From NCBI GenBank assembly GCA_013396995.1, contig VWZP01010904.1, forward strand, positions 5,795,251-5,859,250: a stretch of 64,000 nt of DNA. The letters are read 5' to 3'. The notes beneath the pieces were generated by a model. The model was not told the DNA's origin. It saw only the letters and a program-made list of their open reading frames with translations, and ran no database searches. Source of the stretch: Dicaeum eximium. Taxonomy: Eukaryota; Chordata; Aves; Passeriformes; Dicaeidae. A program made the translations under genes and the position numbers. Within the stretch, counting starts at the first letter, position 1; each line of letters opens with the position of its first letter. Positions 10,715 to 24,364 of this stretch are shown piece by piece.

Positions 10715-13014
10715 GTAAGTCTTTTAAAAGAATTTTTATTATTTTGTGTAGAAGTACTCATGCTAAAATATTACGGCCATTTAAGCAAAGCATATTCTAG
10801 GATACTGCAAATAAGTCTCTTCAGGAATTACCGAATAATTTTAAGAACTTCTAGTTTGAGTCAGAGAGATTTGATCCTAAGTAGTGTTACCCAGTGTTTC
10901 TTCTTTAGTCTCTGGATGTTTTTGTCTCTATCAAAGAAAAAAAAGGGGGAAAAGGCAACAGTAAAAACCCCCAAATCCCTGCTCCCTCTGATATATTCTG
11001 CCTGCTGCCCCTCTGAACTAAACTCTGAAATAGCTATAAATGTCTTTTACTTCTAGACCACATCAGTTCTAAGTAGTCTTAAGAGTATTACACTACACCT
11101 GTAGGTCATTGCATAAAGGTTTGTCATTGTGCAATTATTCTTTTGCCATCACTTTACATCCGAATACAACTCTGGAGTTCTTTACTGGTTTTTAAAAGCC
11201 TGATTAGCAAGAAAGAATAAGGTACAAAAGTAAGTATAAAGGTCATGTTAAAGTTCATCTACCTTTTCTGTTCCCAAGTATCAGCAAGGAGGGAGAATCC
11301 ACAACCTTTCTAGGTAACATGTGCCTATGCTCAGGCACCCTCACAGTGAAAAAGTGGTTGCTGATGTTCAGGTGGAAACTCCTGTGTTTAAGTTTGTACC
11401 CACTGCCACTGGTCCTGTTATTGGACACCACTGAAAAGAGCCTGCCTCCCTCTTTACCTGCTCTTCAGAAAGTTGTATGCATTTGTAAGATTGTCCAGTA
11501 ATGTGGACCATGATAAACACAGTACATAGTGTTAAGGGTACCCACTTTTATATTAGAAACCTGAGATTATGTCTCACCTATTCAGGAGCCTGATCAAAAG
11601 GAAACTAAAGAAGCAACTATTTTTTTTAATTCTTGAGAAGGGAAACCAGGAAACACCAAAAATAATTATTTTTGTAATATTACCCTATTAGTAAGAAAGT
11701 TAAATATAGTCATTAATTCATTTGCATATATTTGTCTCAAATTTAAATAATAATAGCTTCTTTCAAATTATTATAATAATTTGAAACTTACAAGAAATGT
11801 TCTACCTGTTGTGTGATCTGAGTTAAGGTATAGCAATCCTTGGATTCTTTTCTTCATGACTCAGTACATACCTGGGGAAGGCAGATGTTTCTTAGAAATA
11901 GCTTCTGAGCTGATTATATCTCAGCTGTTAACATCTCCTGGGGTCTAAAGCTGTTGGGGGTGGGGAAGGATATAGTAGTATAGGCCTACACAAGTTAACT
12001 GGGTTACTGATAGCAGGGTAGTGGTGGCACATAGAGTTTAGTGTGGTGACTTCATGAATTATTGTCCCAGATTTCCTGAGTAGTTTTGCATTCTGTGGTC
12101 AATCTTTTGCTGCTATAGCCTCTTGTAATCTGTCTGTGTAGTGCTTCTAGGTTTGCGTGTTCTCTGAATACCTCATTCCAACTCAAATTTAGGCTAAGGC
12201 ATCATGGTTGTGAATATTGTAGGTAATTCAAAATAAAGGCAACATTTTTAAAGATCTTAACAATTATACACAACACCACCTTTTTGGAGAAAGAATGGTC
12301 TCTTATAGTGATGCTCATGATTTCTTCTGCAAAATTACATTGTCAGTTTCAGAGAGGACATTCCTTTGTCAAAAAAATGATGATTTTATTAATATTAGTA
12401 GTTATTAGTTCACTCCTGCAAGAAATGAGGAAAGGCGTGAAACAAAGCAAATACCAAAGTACAGAAAGAAACAGAAATTCAAAATCACATTTTTTCTCAT
12501 AAGCCTTCTTACTCCTAACTTGTTTCTGATGAAGCATTACTGGGTTTACAAAAGAAAGGAAGCAGACACATGTCCAGGATAAATTTCCTTCCCTTTCTTA
12601 TGCCTTCAATTCTGGATTGGTGGCAAATGTCTGTCTTTAGCAGCTTAGCTGACTGTTTTTATCATTCAGCAGAAGTTTCTGATTTCTTACCTGACAACTA
12701 CCTTCCAGCAAAGGGTAGTAGAAGAATACAACTGCTTCTTAGTCTAATCTCTTTTTCTTTACATTCTGTTTGTGTTAGAATACAGGATGTAATTAAACTG
12801 AAATTCATGTGATTATCTGTTAAAAGTATTTTCTAATTTTTTTTAAACATACCTTATGTGCATATCTAAAAGATAATTTTTACAAATATGTAACATGGTT
12901 GCAAGCATGAATTATGTGGTAGATTGTGGAGTAAATAGAATGTTCCCTAACACAGTCTTACAGGCTGTTGAGTGTGATTTTCAGAGTTCAGTTTATTTTC
13001 TGCTGTCACCCTAG
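10715..13014 (+). other. CDIN1: CDIN1 intron
   Basis: This 2300-nt GT-AG intron has donor GTAAGT and acceptor GTCACCCTAG. It separates the two halves of the nuclease motif. It contains an antisense CR1 fragment at about 11289-11490 and otherwise AT-rich sequence without recognisable features. Confidence 0.85.
11289..11490 (-). mobile_element. Antisense CR1 LINE fragment
   Basis: On the + strand the sequence reads AATCCACAACCTTTCTAGG, CACCCTCACAGTGAAAAAGT, TTCAGGTGGAAACTCCTGTG, then GTTTGTACCCACTGCCACTG and GACACCACTGAAAAGAGCCTG. This is the reverse complement of the CR1 3' region (the block where sense copies read gaaaagagcc... inverted). The copy is moderately diverged. It accounts for the 60-residue open frame at 11319-11501, which is not a gene. 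Confidence 0.85.
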
Positions 13015-13120
13015 CTGTGGAAGGACACATAATTCACTGGATTGAAAGCAAAGCCTCATTTGGTGATGAAAGTAGCCACCAAGCCCACTTGCAGGACCAG
13101 TTTTGGAGCTACTGGAACAG
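13015..13120 (+). CDS. CDIN1: CDIN1 internal exon carrying the E-S-K half of the nuclease motif
   Basis: This is a 106-nt exon. CT completes an alanine codon, then VEGHIIHWIESKASFGDE, SSHQAHLQDQF and WSYWN follow, and AG remains (the first two bases of the arginine codon) before the GTATAT donor at 13121. Human differs at a few positions in the variable ESSHQAHLQ part. The E-S-K in HWIESK (about residues 214-216) is the (D/E)xK element that pairs with the PD of the previous exon to form the predicted metal-dependent active site. The WSYWN block is near invariant. The remaining C-terminal exon (which should begin with F-G-P-G-L-V-I-Y-W-Y) was not found downstream in the window. Confidence 0.96.
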
Positions 13121-16100
13121 GTATATTTCTATTCTTTTTCCTTATAGATAAAAAGGACTTCATTTTAAAAAGCAGTTATTGGATAAAACACTACTGACTC
13201 TACATGTTACTAATCTGGCATTTTGAATGTCATTAATTAGCATTTCAGGTTGGTGTGCTGAAATATTTATGAAAAATTAAGATCTTAATTGTTAACATGC
13301 AGCAAATATATATGGTGATTTTACAGTGATGCTAGATGACAGAGTAAGTTATTTTGGTACAGAAGTTATATGTCAGTTTTTTTAATACCTGACTTGAAAG
13401 AAGATTTTTCTGTAATGTTTTAAAATATGTGCAGGGTGACAAATTTGTTAAAAAAATCTTCACAGTCTAACCAAGTGGGGTTTGTGTATAAAGGACATTA
13501 TTACTCATTGTCATTGTAAATAGGGCACTACTGTTTCACTGTGTTTTTCTTTTTAATAAAGTATATCTTTTGTACATTTGAAGCAATAACTACAATTATC
13601 TTAAAGTTGAAAATGTAGTATTTGCAGGATAAGGGGGGAAATAAGTCATGCTAGACAGAATTTTGTGGCATGTTGATGGTATTGGTGTAAAGATATTTTC
13701 TTTTGAATATGGTTAAAATACTTCTGCTTTATTGTTCTTAAAGTCATTATTGTATATATTTATAAATCTTTCCATGGTACTAGACACCTCCTCACTGGAG
13801 GATTTTTTTCCCAAAAAAATACTAAACACAATGCTTCATCTTCAATGCCGTTTTTCTATGTTTTAGAACCCTAAGCAAGATAGTGAGGCAAATTAAAATT
13901 TTAATAACAGATTTTTTTAAAGTATTAATTTAGAAGTCTTCTCAGTGTCCACAAGAGACCATCAGAGGGATAGTGGAGAACATGGCACAAGTGTGTGAAC
14001 ATGCAACAAAAAGTGGGTGTGTGCCAATATCAGAGACTAGTCTGGTGACCATTAGTATTTCAGCTGAATGTGAAAATAACTAGCATTACTTTTGGAAATA
14101 CCTTAAAAGTACATTCAATAGAAAGCGGCAGAGAAAGGGAAACCAGATCTTAATAATAACATAATCAAAGTGTGGGATTATGCTCTGCAGCAACATTCTT
14201 GATTGATATGCAAAGGACCTGCTCTTACTTGACAATCCCAGAAAGCAGAGAATTGGAAAACTTGAATCAAGGTAATGGGAAACTTGGAAGGTTGTCAGTT
14301 GTTGGATGAAGATATTATACTCTAGAAAAGTTGTAGAAAATAAATTGTGAAAGACTGAATGCAATCCTTAGAAAGAAATTTGAGTATATACAATATATAG
14401 GCAAATGGTGAGAATGGCAGGAAAGATTGTGATGGAAACATTGCTGAACTGCACACCAGTGTAAAGGAGATGGAGCAGCTCAGGCTGGGAGAAGACCATT
14501 AGATGTACTGGAATACTTTCTGAGTATAAAGGGTGTGTTTGAAGGCATCCATTATGGTATCAGAGAAGAATACCTCCAAGAAGTGAATGTTAAACAGGTA
14601 ACTTGAGTGTGAAGATACTAAGTTGAGATGTGGTGAAACTTGCGTTGACAGGTAGAATGAAGGTACTTAGCCAGTTGTTGTTTGTAATAAACATTGTAAC
14701 ACATTGCAGTTTGTGTCTTCCTTCTTTTGTGCTATGAAGTGTCTATCCCCATATTAGTGTAAAATATTTGAGAATAGTGCCTACCATTTGCATCTGAGAT
14801 TTCCAAAGGAAACTTCTCTTATGCTTTTATCAAGAAACCAAGTCGTTGCTAACTTCATTTTAATTTTAAAATGTACCAATTAGTGATTCAGCTTCAAAAA
14901 TGGAATAACGTCTCTCACTTTGCTGTTAGTCAAGTATCTTTAATGTTGCAAAAGCTAGACTGGAATGATACATGGATCAATAGAACATTTTAGAAGTAGT
15001 TTTGAGATTTTTCTTAATCTGCTGTTATAGCTGGTTGTATTGAAAACAACTACAAAAATGGTTGATTCTTAAATATAGTGAATTACATTCGTATAAAGGA
15101 AACTAGAACTCTCCACAGTAAGATTCGTTACACCCTAAATCCAAAATTTAGGTTAATTATGGAAATTAGGCAGATTTCTGTGGGGTTTTTTCAAAGAATA
15201 AATCCTGTTACTTTTAATTTTGGTACTGCTTGGCCAAGCTGACAGAGCCACATCTTCTGAAATGAGTTCTGAATTACTGTAGTTTCTAATATAATGACAG
15301 TTGGGTTAATGAACACATGTTGACAGATTGGGTTGCATGTAGGTTAGACAGTTAACTTTCATTGGTCTCTGGAACTATTTATATGAAAGGACACAGGTAT
15401 AGCTGCACAAACTGTGAACCAGTTTTGTAGTATTTTATCAGTCTGTGCAGAGGTCTCTCAAGAGACAACCAGATTCTCAGTCAATTCACCACACCTTTGT
15501 GTCTCCTTTCTTCTTGAAGGAGAAATTATTTGGAGAGCAAGCGTGAGTTCACAATGGAGATGATATGACACTCAAGTAATAGTTTAGGGTTTTTTAAACC
15601 TGTTGGTTGAACTTAAAGCAGAAAGGAAATCCAAGAGAAAATCTGTATCACCTGTTAGGTGTGGGTGCACAAACCTAGATACTTTGAAAGGAATGAAAGT
15701 GAGCAGTTTTAGGCCTTTTCTGTTCAGCTTTTTTATTGCTTATCTAAAAATTGTGAGTCAAACTGGAAAAGTTTCTGTGTTCTTTTCTCACATGTCACAG
15801 ATGTGAGATGAATTTTCTTCAGAATCTGACTGAAAGCTTTGAACATAGCTGGGGCTTGTTTGCTGTTACGTGTGTATTTCATTAAATCCTCTACTTTGTG
15901 CTAACTAAATCTGTGAGTGTCTTAAATTGGTCTGTACTGACAGGAAAGAAATGGCACTTTCTCATTTAACAGAACAGCTCCCTAGATGCAGTCAACCATG
16001 TCTGTTCACCTCAGTGCAGAAGAACACCTTTTTATTACTCTTGAGTTCTGCAGGGACAGCTTAGCGAGGTTTTTTATGGCTCATACATCAATGGTATTGT

Positions 16101-19100
16101 TAACCAATTTTCAATTGCAGTGGTGCACTGCCACCTCATCTTCAAATCAAGCTTCACATTAAAAATGTACAAAGTATACGTTGTCAGTGGATTTGCACAG
16201 TTATAATTTAAGATGTTGTTTACATACTGAGATTTTTCAATAGTAAAGAAATAGGTAAGGCAAGCTTGGTCTTGCATATTCCCAGACTGATTTTGCAGAG
16301 CTATGTTTTAGGAAAAAAAGCTATTTTATATACTGGACAAACTTAGTATAAAGTGATTCATATACTTCCCTCAGTATGTTTGTTCCTCCAGAGCAGGCTG
16401 TAGCTTACACTGCCAATGGGTAAACAAAAAAACTCCATGCACAAAACATTATTGCTTTGTGCACAAGTAGTAGATACCACACTTCATTTTTCACTGGTCT
16501 GCATTGGTGTATTTATTGTAACTATGAGAATAAAAGCTACTGAATAGTTAGTGTGAGCAGAGGTAGTTTGGAGAGCATGAGCAGCGAGTTACACAGATTG
16601 TATTTTAAAATGGGGTCTATGAACATATTGTAAATTATTTTAGGGTTTAGATGAATGTTGCTGTTTCTTTTTCTTTCCTCCATAGTGTCTGATCTTATAA
16701 CTTTTTTTTAAACTTAAATTAAAATTTGGAGTTCTAGCTGTAAAAGTCTGTTAGAGCTGACAGGCATGACTACTGTATTCTGAGGATATACAGATCAGCA
16801 ACACATGGTTCAAACAGTAATTAGTGGGTGCACTGTCAGTAACTTGCTGTAAGATATAAACTCAAATACAGCAATTTACATTTTCTATCTTTTTCAAGGA
16901 TGGCTAAGGCATATGTACAGTCTGGAATGTAATTTCTAGAGAGTCCCAGGAGATAGTTTGACGTCATTATTAGCTAAAGAGACTTTACTATAGGTGAGGA
17001 AAAATGGAGGAAAATGTCATATTTAACACTGTTATTAAACTAAAGGCAATTTCACATTGTGAGAAAGAAGCATTTCATCCTCTCTTTGAATGTAAATGGT
17101 AAATCATCTCTGTCCTAAATTCCTTCCACCATTTGTTTGTGTTCTAAATATTTAGTCTGGTGCTTCTGCTTTTTTGAAAGAATAAGTAAAAGCAAGTTTC
17201 CCATAAGTAATTTTAAAATACTAATCACAATTTTTGGAAGCCTAAATTCATGATTCAGTGTGTTGGTAATTGTGTGTTATGCCTGATCTTGGGACTTCAG
17301 TTCCTAACTATAAGTCATGGTAAAATTATTAAATTATCACAGAGCCCTGTTGATTAATAAAAGGGTATTTAATTCAGATAAGTGCAAACAGAAATGATGC
17401 AAAGGACTGTATTTCACAGCACAAATACAGATAATGTGTTCCTAGGTTTTTGTGAGAAAAGCGTTGCATTCAAATTAATTTACAGTTTATGCAAAGTGAG
17501 CAAAGTCTGAATCAGGAGATCAGAATTACAGGCATTTTTTGCTCTTCATCTCTTTAAATTGGTTTAAGAGGTTACTGTGAAGACTGTTGAATAATTGTTG
17601 TCTGATTGTAGGTCGTAGGGGAAGAGGGAGATCTGTTGTGGGTTTAGGGATGTCCATTCTATTAAAAAGTTCAGTATTCTTCACTTGCAGATAGTTTAAA
17701 ACATTGTTTTGGTGAGTTGAAAACCATTGTAACAACTTGACTTGGAAGAAATATTGGGAGTTATATTTGTCAAGCGGCTAGGAAAACTGTTCATGCATAC
17801 CCAGTATCCAGAGCAGCCCAAACATAAGGAACTGAAAGGTCATTCTTCTTCCTGCAGTATGATGGTTTGTTGACATATTTTGACACGCTGGTACAATGCT
17901 GAAAGGTTTTGACCTTACTGCAACACTGAGGGACTTAGGGTTTGTTTAGCTATCTAATGCTTGTAGATTTTCACACATGCTGTGTTTTGCTATGCTCCTT
18001 TTTCTCTCCCTTCTGGCTCCACTTCAATTACTAAATTAATCTTAAACAAAAATGGATGTAGATAGAAGAGAGCATTTAAGGTGATTTTTACTGCTTAGGA
18101 CTTCATATAGTAAGTTTCTTCAAAACTAATTAACTTTTTTAAAGTGAATTATTATGCCAACTTAATAACCTTAGTAGCACTGAGTAAGATGTGTTTTTTT
18201 ATAGACGAGAACCAAAAGCAGTGAAAAATACCATTTTCTACTACTTGTCTAGTAGAAAATGCAGTAGTCTCCTTCATGAAGATGATAAAATTTTGTGTTC
18301 TTCTGCAAGAATAACAGATACAAGTGTACATTCAAATATACGTACATACACCAACAGATATAGAGGCATATCTCTGCATTTCACAGATGTCCTAGATACA
18401 TTCAACCTATTTCCAATAGCATTTCATATTCATTATTTTTGTCTTTATTTAATGACACATGAACAGTATAAAAATCAACATGTAGCTTATGAAAAACATG
18501 TTATTTTACTCGATCTCAAAAGTAATGTTTTTAGATTTTACCTGTCATGCTGTCTTCAACAATGTGGTTGAAAAACAGAGATCATGGCTTATGCATAGCA
18601 TAAGTTAATTGTTTTGCTGAGCATTATAGATTGCTTAATTTTCTATCAAAACTAATTTTTGTTAAAGCAAAGAAGGAACAGACCATATTTTATTCATATT
18701 ATCATTTATATTTGAGTGATTGATAGTAAGTATATATTTTCATGCATTGTTCTCCTTAAGTATTGTATTTCATTATATTTTAATTCTCTTATGTAAGCCT
18801 CTTTCACTGCTAGATTGCTACATCCTGAACTTAAAAATAGTACATGAAGCAGTATATGCCTTTGTTTACATTATTTTTCCCTTCTATTTTTTTGTACCAT
18901 CCTAAGTATTTTCTTGTCACAGGGGATTAATGTAGTGTAGATAGAGCATTTTCAGCTTTCTTCCATATTACTGCAAGGCTTCAGCTCCAGTTCTCCTGGT
19001 ATTTCTCATTCAGATTAGACAAGTGTCTAAGTTTATGTACAATAAGAGCTGACAGCATAGATCCTGCTATTCTTGCCAAAGGCCTGGTTGCAGACACTCC

Positions 19101-21445
19101 ACTACGTCAAAGAATGTCAACCCCCCACAGACCTTACCTTTCGGAATTCCTTGTAATTTTTAATTGACATTCACATCTGACATTTTCAATGTATCTTTCA
19201 GTGTTGGTTCTTTATCTACATACTACTAGTTAAAACCAAACCAAAGCAGAAAGAATGCCTTCCTGTAAGCTATGATATCATATATTTTTTAGTTAACAAG
19301 GTCAAGTTTCTGGGCTGAAACTCAAGAATGATCAGGTCCATCTTCCTTTTTGTAACTCCGGAGGTGCTAGTCTAATCCATTTCAAATGACAATTAAAGAG
19401 GGTAATAGGTGTATAAAGTGAAATTTAATTCTTAGTACTAATGAGCAAAGCAAAAGCACTGTTACTGTGCACGATGTACAGAAGGTATGCAGAGATTTCA
19501 AGGAAATTTTAGGAATAATAGGGACTTCCCTTTGAGTCAGGTACTTGAACACTGAAAGTGAAAATATTCATACCTGTATGCATGCAAGATATATTAAAAG
19601 CATAGTATTGTGAATGAAGTAAAACTGGCAAGTATGTCATTTGGCTGCATGTTACAGTTGTTGTGCTTCTTTGCATTCAGAAATCTCAAGTTTTTATTTG
19701 GGTTACAATGCTAAAAGCCTAATAAATTAGTTTGAGCATAATTATCCATCTACTAAAAGTTGGATGGAAGGACTACAGTTGATCATAAATGTCACAAAGT
19801 GAAAAAAGTAGAAGCAGCATTTTGTCACATATAATGCTGCTTTTCTTCTAATTAGTTAATTTACATTTTGCAAATTAAGGGCAAGATTCAGACAGAAGAT
19901 AATCTAGTAGCATATCATAGCTTTGCTGACCTATATTTGTATATGCCAAATTTAAGTTAATTAGAAATGTAGATGCTGTTTGTTTTATCTGTCAAAAAGC
20001 TCATGTTCAAAAAAAAATCTAGACACACTTTTTCCCCCAACATTTATCATCTAAATAATAGTCTTGCCAAGATGGCAGCCTCATAATAAACTCTTTTCAG
20101 TGGAGTGATGGGTAATGAAGCTTGCTTGTGAAGGCAGCGAAAAATGTTGTCTAGCCAAATGTGTGGATATGATGGCTAGAGAATCAGTGGACTTTCTCAG
20201 TCATCAATCTTTTTAGTAGCCTCTTACACATCTGAATATTTTGATAGATGATCTAATAATTGAGTTATCTATCTTTCTAACTATCAGAGTTGCATAAAAA
20301 TTATTCTCACATGCTATTGAATATTATATATATTGAGCATCCAGTAAATTTTTCAAAAAAGGTCCAAGAGGTGGAGGAATTTTGTTTGTCTAAAGCAGCC
20401 TTTAATATATTAAATGATAAATTATTATGTATAGACTACAAAACTATATGTACTAATATAAGGAAAAAATAAATAATGTCCATATCTGATTACAAATAGG
20501 ACTCCGTAAATAAAGCATTTAAAAGCATAGGACTGGTGAGGTGAATGCACAATCTAAGTAATTTGAAGTACAAAGAGAGTAGATTCAGTAGTCCCTGGGC
20601 AGTTAATGGACAGGAATCACGTTCCCACTCAGTTGCACAAATTCTTGTGCCTAATTCTTGGCTTAGGGAAAAAGAAATACAGTGTCACTATGGTGTACCA
20701 CATTTCTGTTCAGCATCTGTGGGAGCGCTGAGAGAGTTTCTTTTGATTAAAGATGAGACTGAAAAGTATATATTGAAACTTCCTACATTTTGTTTATTCT
20801 TAGTGATTGTACAATATGGATTCCTGTTTCCAGAGCACAAGAATCTGCTTCCCTAGAACACTAATCTTGCATTAATGGAGGCAGTGAGGATATTTGGATA
20901 AGTTGCATTAAGCACATAATCAGATCTGTCTTAGTAAAGCTTCTGAGTGGCAGAGCAAAATGCTTGTTGGTGTTGGTGTATGTTTTTTAAACACTATGTT
21001 ATATAATTCTTCACTTCAAATGCATTTCTGATCAGGTAAAATTATTTTAACAATAAGAAATGCATTGTTGCATTAAGAATATTTTTAATTCAAATCTATG
21101 TTTTCTGCCTCAGTACAACCGGTTTGTGTTCAATTACATACCTTTGTAGAGACTGTAAAATGTTCCTTCTTGTAAATTCTTGAAAACTGTGTGATGGGGA
21201 CTCATTTCTTAAATTATTTTCAGTTTTTTAGTACTCTGTTTGTTTCATAACTATAGCAAGGTATAAACAGGTATGTTTGAACATATATTTTTAAACAGTT
21301 CTCCAGTTAGCAAAGAGGCTTTTCTTTCTCTCTTCAAAACTAGAGTGACTGGAGTACTTTCTTGATGATATCACGAAGTTGTTCACTCATTTCAGAATTT
21401 CAGTGGAAAAGTATCAGAGGGATTTTCTTTATAGCTACTACCTGC

Positions 21446-21890
21446 TTAAAGGAGAATGAGAAAGATGGATTTTAAGGACTTGCATGTTACCATTGTTTGA
21501 CAGCACTTTATGGAAATGTCATTGAAAGTTATGGGACCTTGCCACTGCATATGGATCTGCAAATTGAACAAACTTTTGGCTGTCTCACTGGCAGTGGTTG
21601 TGACTCGCATGCTCAGTAAGCAAAATTCTTGATGTTTATTAGTTCTTCCTAAACATGCATAATTAGTTGGATAAAATTTGGGTCCACATAAAGCAAGACA
21701 CTGAAGTAAGGTGACTTGAGTATTAAAAATGTAAAAGCTTCCAATAAAGTTTGGCTGAAGTTCCACGTTTATCGTGCAATAGTGCATCCCATTTGAATAG
21801 TCTACATTTTTGTCTTCAGTAATACTTAGATTGATTTCATGCATTTTTAAGTTACATAAGGATGATGTTACAGAAGTATAATTTAAAACT
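21446..21890 (-). other. Antisense 3'-most open segment with cysteine cluster; unidentified
   Basis: On the - strand, a T-rich tract ending CTACTGCCTTAGTTCTAG is followed by about 148 codons open to a TAA at 21446-21448. This is unusually long for this AT-rich window. The translation has sequons (NYT, NLS), the cluster QCLALCGPKFYPTNYACLG and then FCLLS, KCC and TCK, and a short hydrophobic end (SIFLILL). The C-x3-C-x10-C-x10-C spacing looks like an extracellular disulphide domain, but I do not recognise a family. It may be a terminal exon, a pseudogene exon or a chance open frame. Its acceptor implies phase 1, which does not match the preceding candidate (phase 0) without a frameshift. Confidence 0.3.
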
Positions 21891-21956
21891 AGAACTAAGG
21901 CAGTAGAAAACAAGTTACAAAAAAAAAAGCTTAAATTATTCTCTTTTATTACTTAC

Positions 21957-22458
21957 TGAATTTTAATAGAAGAAAGCTAAAATTGCATCTGAATATATAA
22001 ACTCATAAGCAATTAACTGGAGTTTATCAACATCAATGTTGTGTGGCTTCTTCTGACCTTAAGTAAATTGACAGTTATTCCAGTTAGTATTTGTAGCATT
22101 TCTGCTAGAGAACATATCGAGCTCCTAAGCATGCTCAGTGTGTTATATACACCTATGTATATGTTTGTGTGTATACTTTATGAATGTTTAGATCTTTATT
22201 TAGGAAAGAGGTCTTCATTTCCCTCTCCTAATCTGAATAGTAAGGATTTGTGTTCCTTCTTTTCATTTGATTAGCATGCTCTCATCCATCACTAGTCTTT
22301 GATATGAACATCAGGAAATCATGTCCTTTTATTTAAATGATAAATGTGCCTTTGTCATGAATACTTACAGACATTCCAAGATTTACATCTGAATTGTCAA
22401 AGTGTAACTGCAGGCTTCTCTGATGTGTGACATTATTAGTGAAATAAAGAACTTTCAT
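21957..22458 (-). pseudogene. Two antisense exon-like segments, phase-compatible, one with TAA
   Basis: On the - strand, the frame that includes VTHQRSLQLHFDNSDVNLGM (part of 22458-22369) runs into a strong GTAAGT donor in phase 0. The next segment, 22052-21957, follows a CAG acceptor in phase 0. It is 96 nt long and reads KKPHNIDVDKLQLIAYEF, then IYSDAILAFFY. It meets a TAA at 21963-21965, two codons before a second GTAAGT donor. Phase agreement and good donors argue for exons. The stop, and the lack of a clear acceptor for the first segment, argue for a decayed gene or for chance. Function unknown. Confidence 0.25.
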
Positions 22459-23702
22459 TTTTTTTATGGATAGGCCTTAAATATTGACACTGCAAGGCTA
22501 AATTAGTTGTGATGCTGCAAAAATTTTTCCTTCATTCACTGTTTTTCTAAGAGGCATTGTTTATCAACAAGAGACAATCAGCTGCATCAGAATCTGGGGA
22601 TGCAGACATTCCTATCTACATGTTCCAAGCCTGTCTCTTCATGTTTCATTATTTAGGTCTGATGTCTAGTTAGCTCTTATCAAAACTAATACCATCTGAA
22701 GTACCAGGCTTCCGGTGGACACACAACCAACATAAAAATTTCAGTCTCACTAGTATTATTAAAGACAGTATCTCTTTAAACCTGGGCTTTGTTTCAGTGT
22801 CTAGATAAATTATATCTTGGAAATTCATTTCAGTGAATGAATCGCTGCTGTTTCAATAGATGAAACACATCTGCAATTATATTCTGCATGTTTTTCATTT
22901 TAAAAAATAGCACAAATGCAAGTGTTTAGATTAAAGCTTTGGTACCAGTCTTACTATGTCTTAATGCTACCAAGGCAGAAAGAGCTTCTCTAAAGGTGTC
23001 TTCTTATTGTTGGAATAGTACAGTAAGTTAAAATGTTTTATAAGACAAACACCTAGATATGATTTCATAAACTATTTTATCATCTATTCATAGCAAAATT
23101 TGAATGTGTCAGGCAAATAGGTAATTAAATTTTAGTTCCTGCAGAAAGCTAGTGTTCCTTGAAATCTCAAGGTTTACTTACACAGGATAAAACATTTTTT
23201 CCTCTATTTTTTCCTGCGCTTTCATTTATTGTATTCTGAGTATATCATGACTGAATTAATTGCATGTTCTAAGTGCTGAAATGCTGAAATTGAATCTTTG
23301 AAATTTATAGTTTCTAGATATTGCTATTTCTAATCTTTAAAATTCACAAAATAGTTGAGAAAGGAATTTAGCGAGGGATCCCACAAAATTATTTAAGGGC
23401 CCATGATCACGATCAGTTTATAATTGCAATATTCTGTAATGTCATATATACAATACACTGCAATTATTAGAATTTTTTTCAACTTTCTAGTGTTGTTTAC
23501 CTCAGAAACTTTAACAGCAACATTTCTTGTGCAGTCAAATTTTTTTGATTCCAAGCTTGTTTATACTATGTAGCCATGTAAAATTGAGCATAGTACTTTT
23601 ATCTCTTTATTTGGAAAGAGCTGATTATTTTAAATTAATTAAAATTACACATATTTCAATCTTCCTGTAGAAGACTGTTTTTGAAAGTATATTCTGATTT
23701 AC

Positions 23703-23869
23703 TTGTTTCAAAAGGAGAAATATCTTGGATCCCTTTCAACACAGCCCAACAAAGTGAAATGGTATTTTCTGGCATATGAAGGATGCCTGCGAGTTTTTGA
23801 AACACTGAAGCTGTAACCAAACTTGAAGAAGACAATGATGGCAATGAGCTTCTGTCCAGAGTTAATCAG
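23703..23869 (-). other. Antisense exon-like segment; unidentified
   Basis: On the - strand, TTCTGCAG at 23877-23870 precedes 167 nt ending at a GTAAAT donor. One frame contains VTASVFQKLAGILHMPENTI and then SLCWAVLKGIQDI, which looks like a folded helical segment rather than AT-rich noise. However, that frame has a TGA just after the acceptor, and entry in frame would need the weaker AG at 23853-23852. A second frame is open at the 5' part. Loose resemblance to helical parts of cell-surface GAIN-type domains is an impression only, not an assignment. Confidence 0.22.
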
Positions 23870-24364
23870 CTGCAGAATTTGTAAACTGCGTATGTGTCAA
23901 AGTTGAAAATGTTAGCACTCTGATAGGAGCTTGAAAAGGTTAGAGCTGATAAAAGCCATCAGCAGTTAAGGAAGGTGATTTATGGGAATGTAATGACACA
24001 AAATGCCTCATTTATCACTCATATATAGATAGGTTAAGGTTTCTGTGTCATACTTTAAAAACTTGACCACTTAGAATTGTCAAAATAGGTACTTAATTGC
24101 CCATCATACATTTCAGTTCAAATTTCCTTTGCTTGAATTTTGGTGATTTTACTGTTTTACTTCTCATATGGTTCTTTTTAAAGACATTCATATTTCATAT
24201 TTATTTCATATTTGTTTCAAATGGTATGCTCAGTGCTCTGTTAGAACTTTTATTAGGTAAAGCTGTTGATTTGAATGCTGTCCAAATCTTTTGTTGATTT
24301 ACAATTTCATTCAGCCTAACTGTAAGGAAAATAACTGAAGGTTTCGTTTTCTTCTGTTCTATAC

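Noticed and set aside
12621..12760. CAG|GTAAGA donor on the - strand at 12692-12691
   Set aside because: The sequence upstream of it has no persuasive coding frame, so it is probably a chance splice-like site.
18191..18571. A 126-residue + open frame
   Set aside because: The amino acid usage (F, Y, K, N, I) mirrors base composition, and no family or splice signal was seen.
19810..19843. Hairpin AAGCAGCATT/AATGCTGCTT as a possible microRNA
   Set aside because: The stem is only 10 bp with an 11-base loop, too short for a microRNA precursor.
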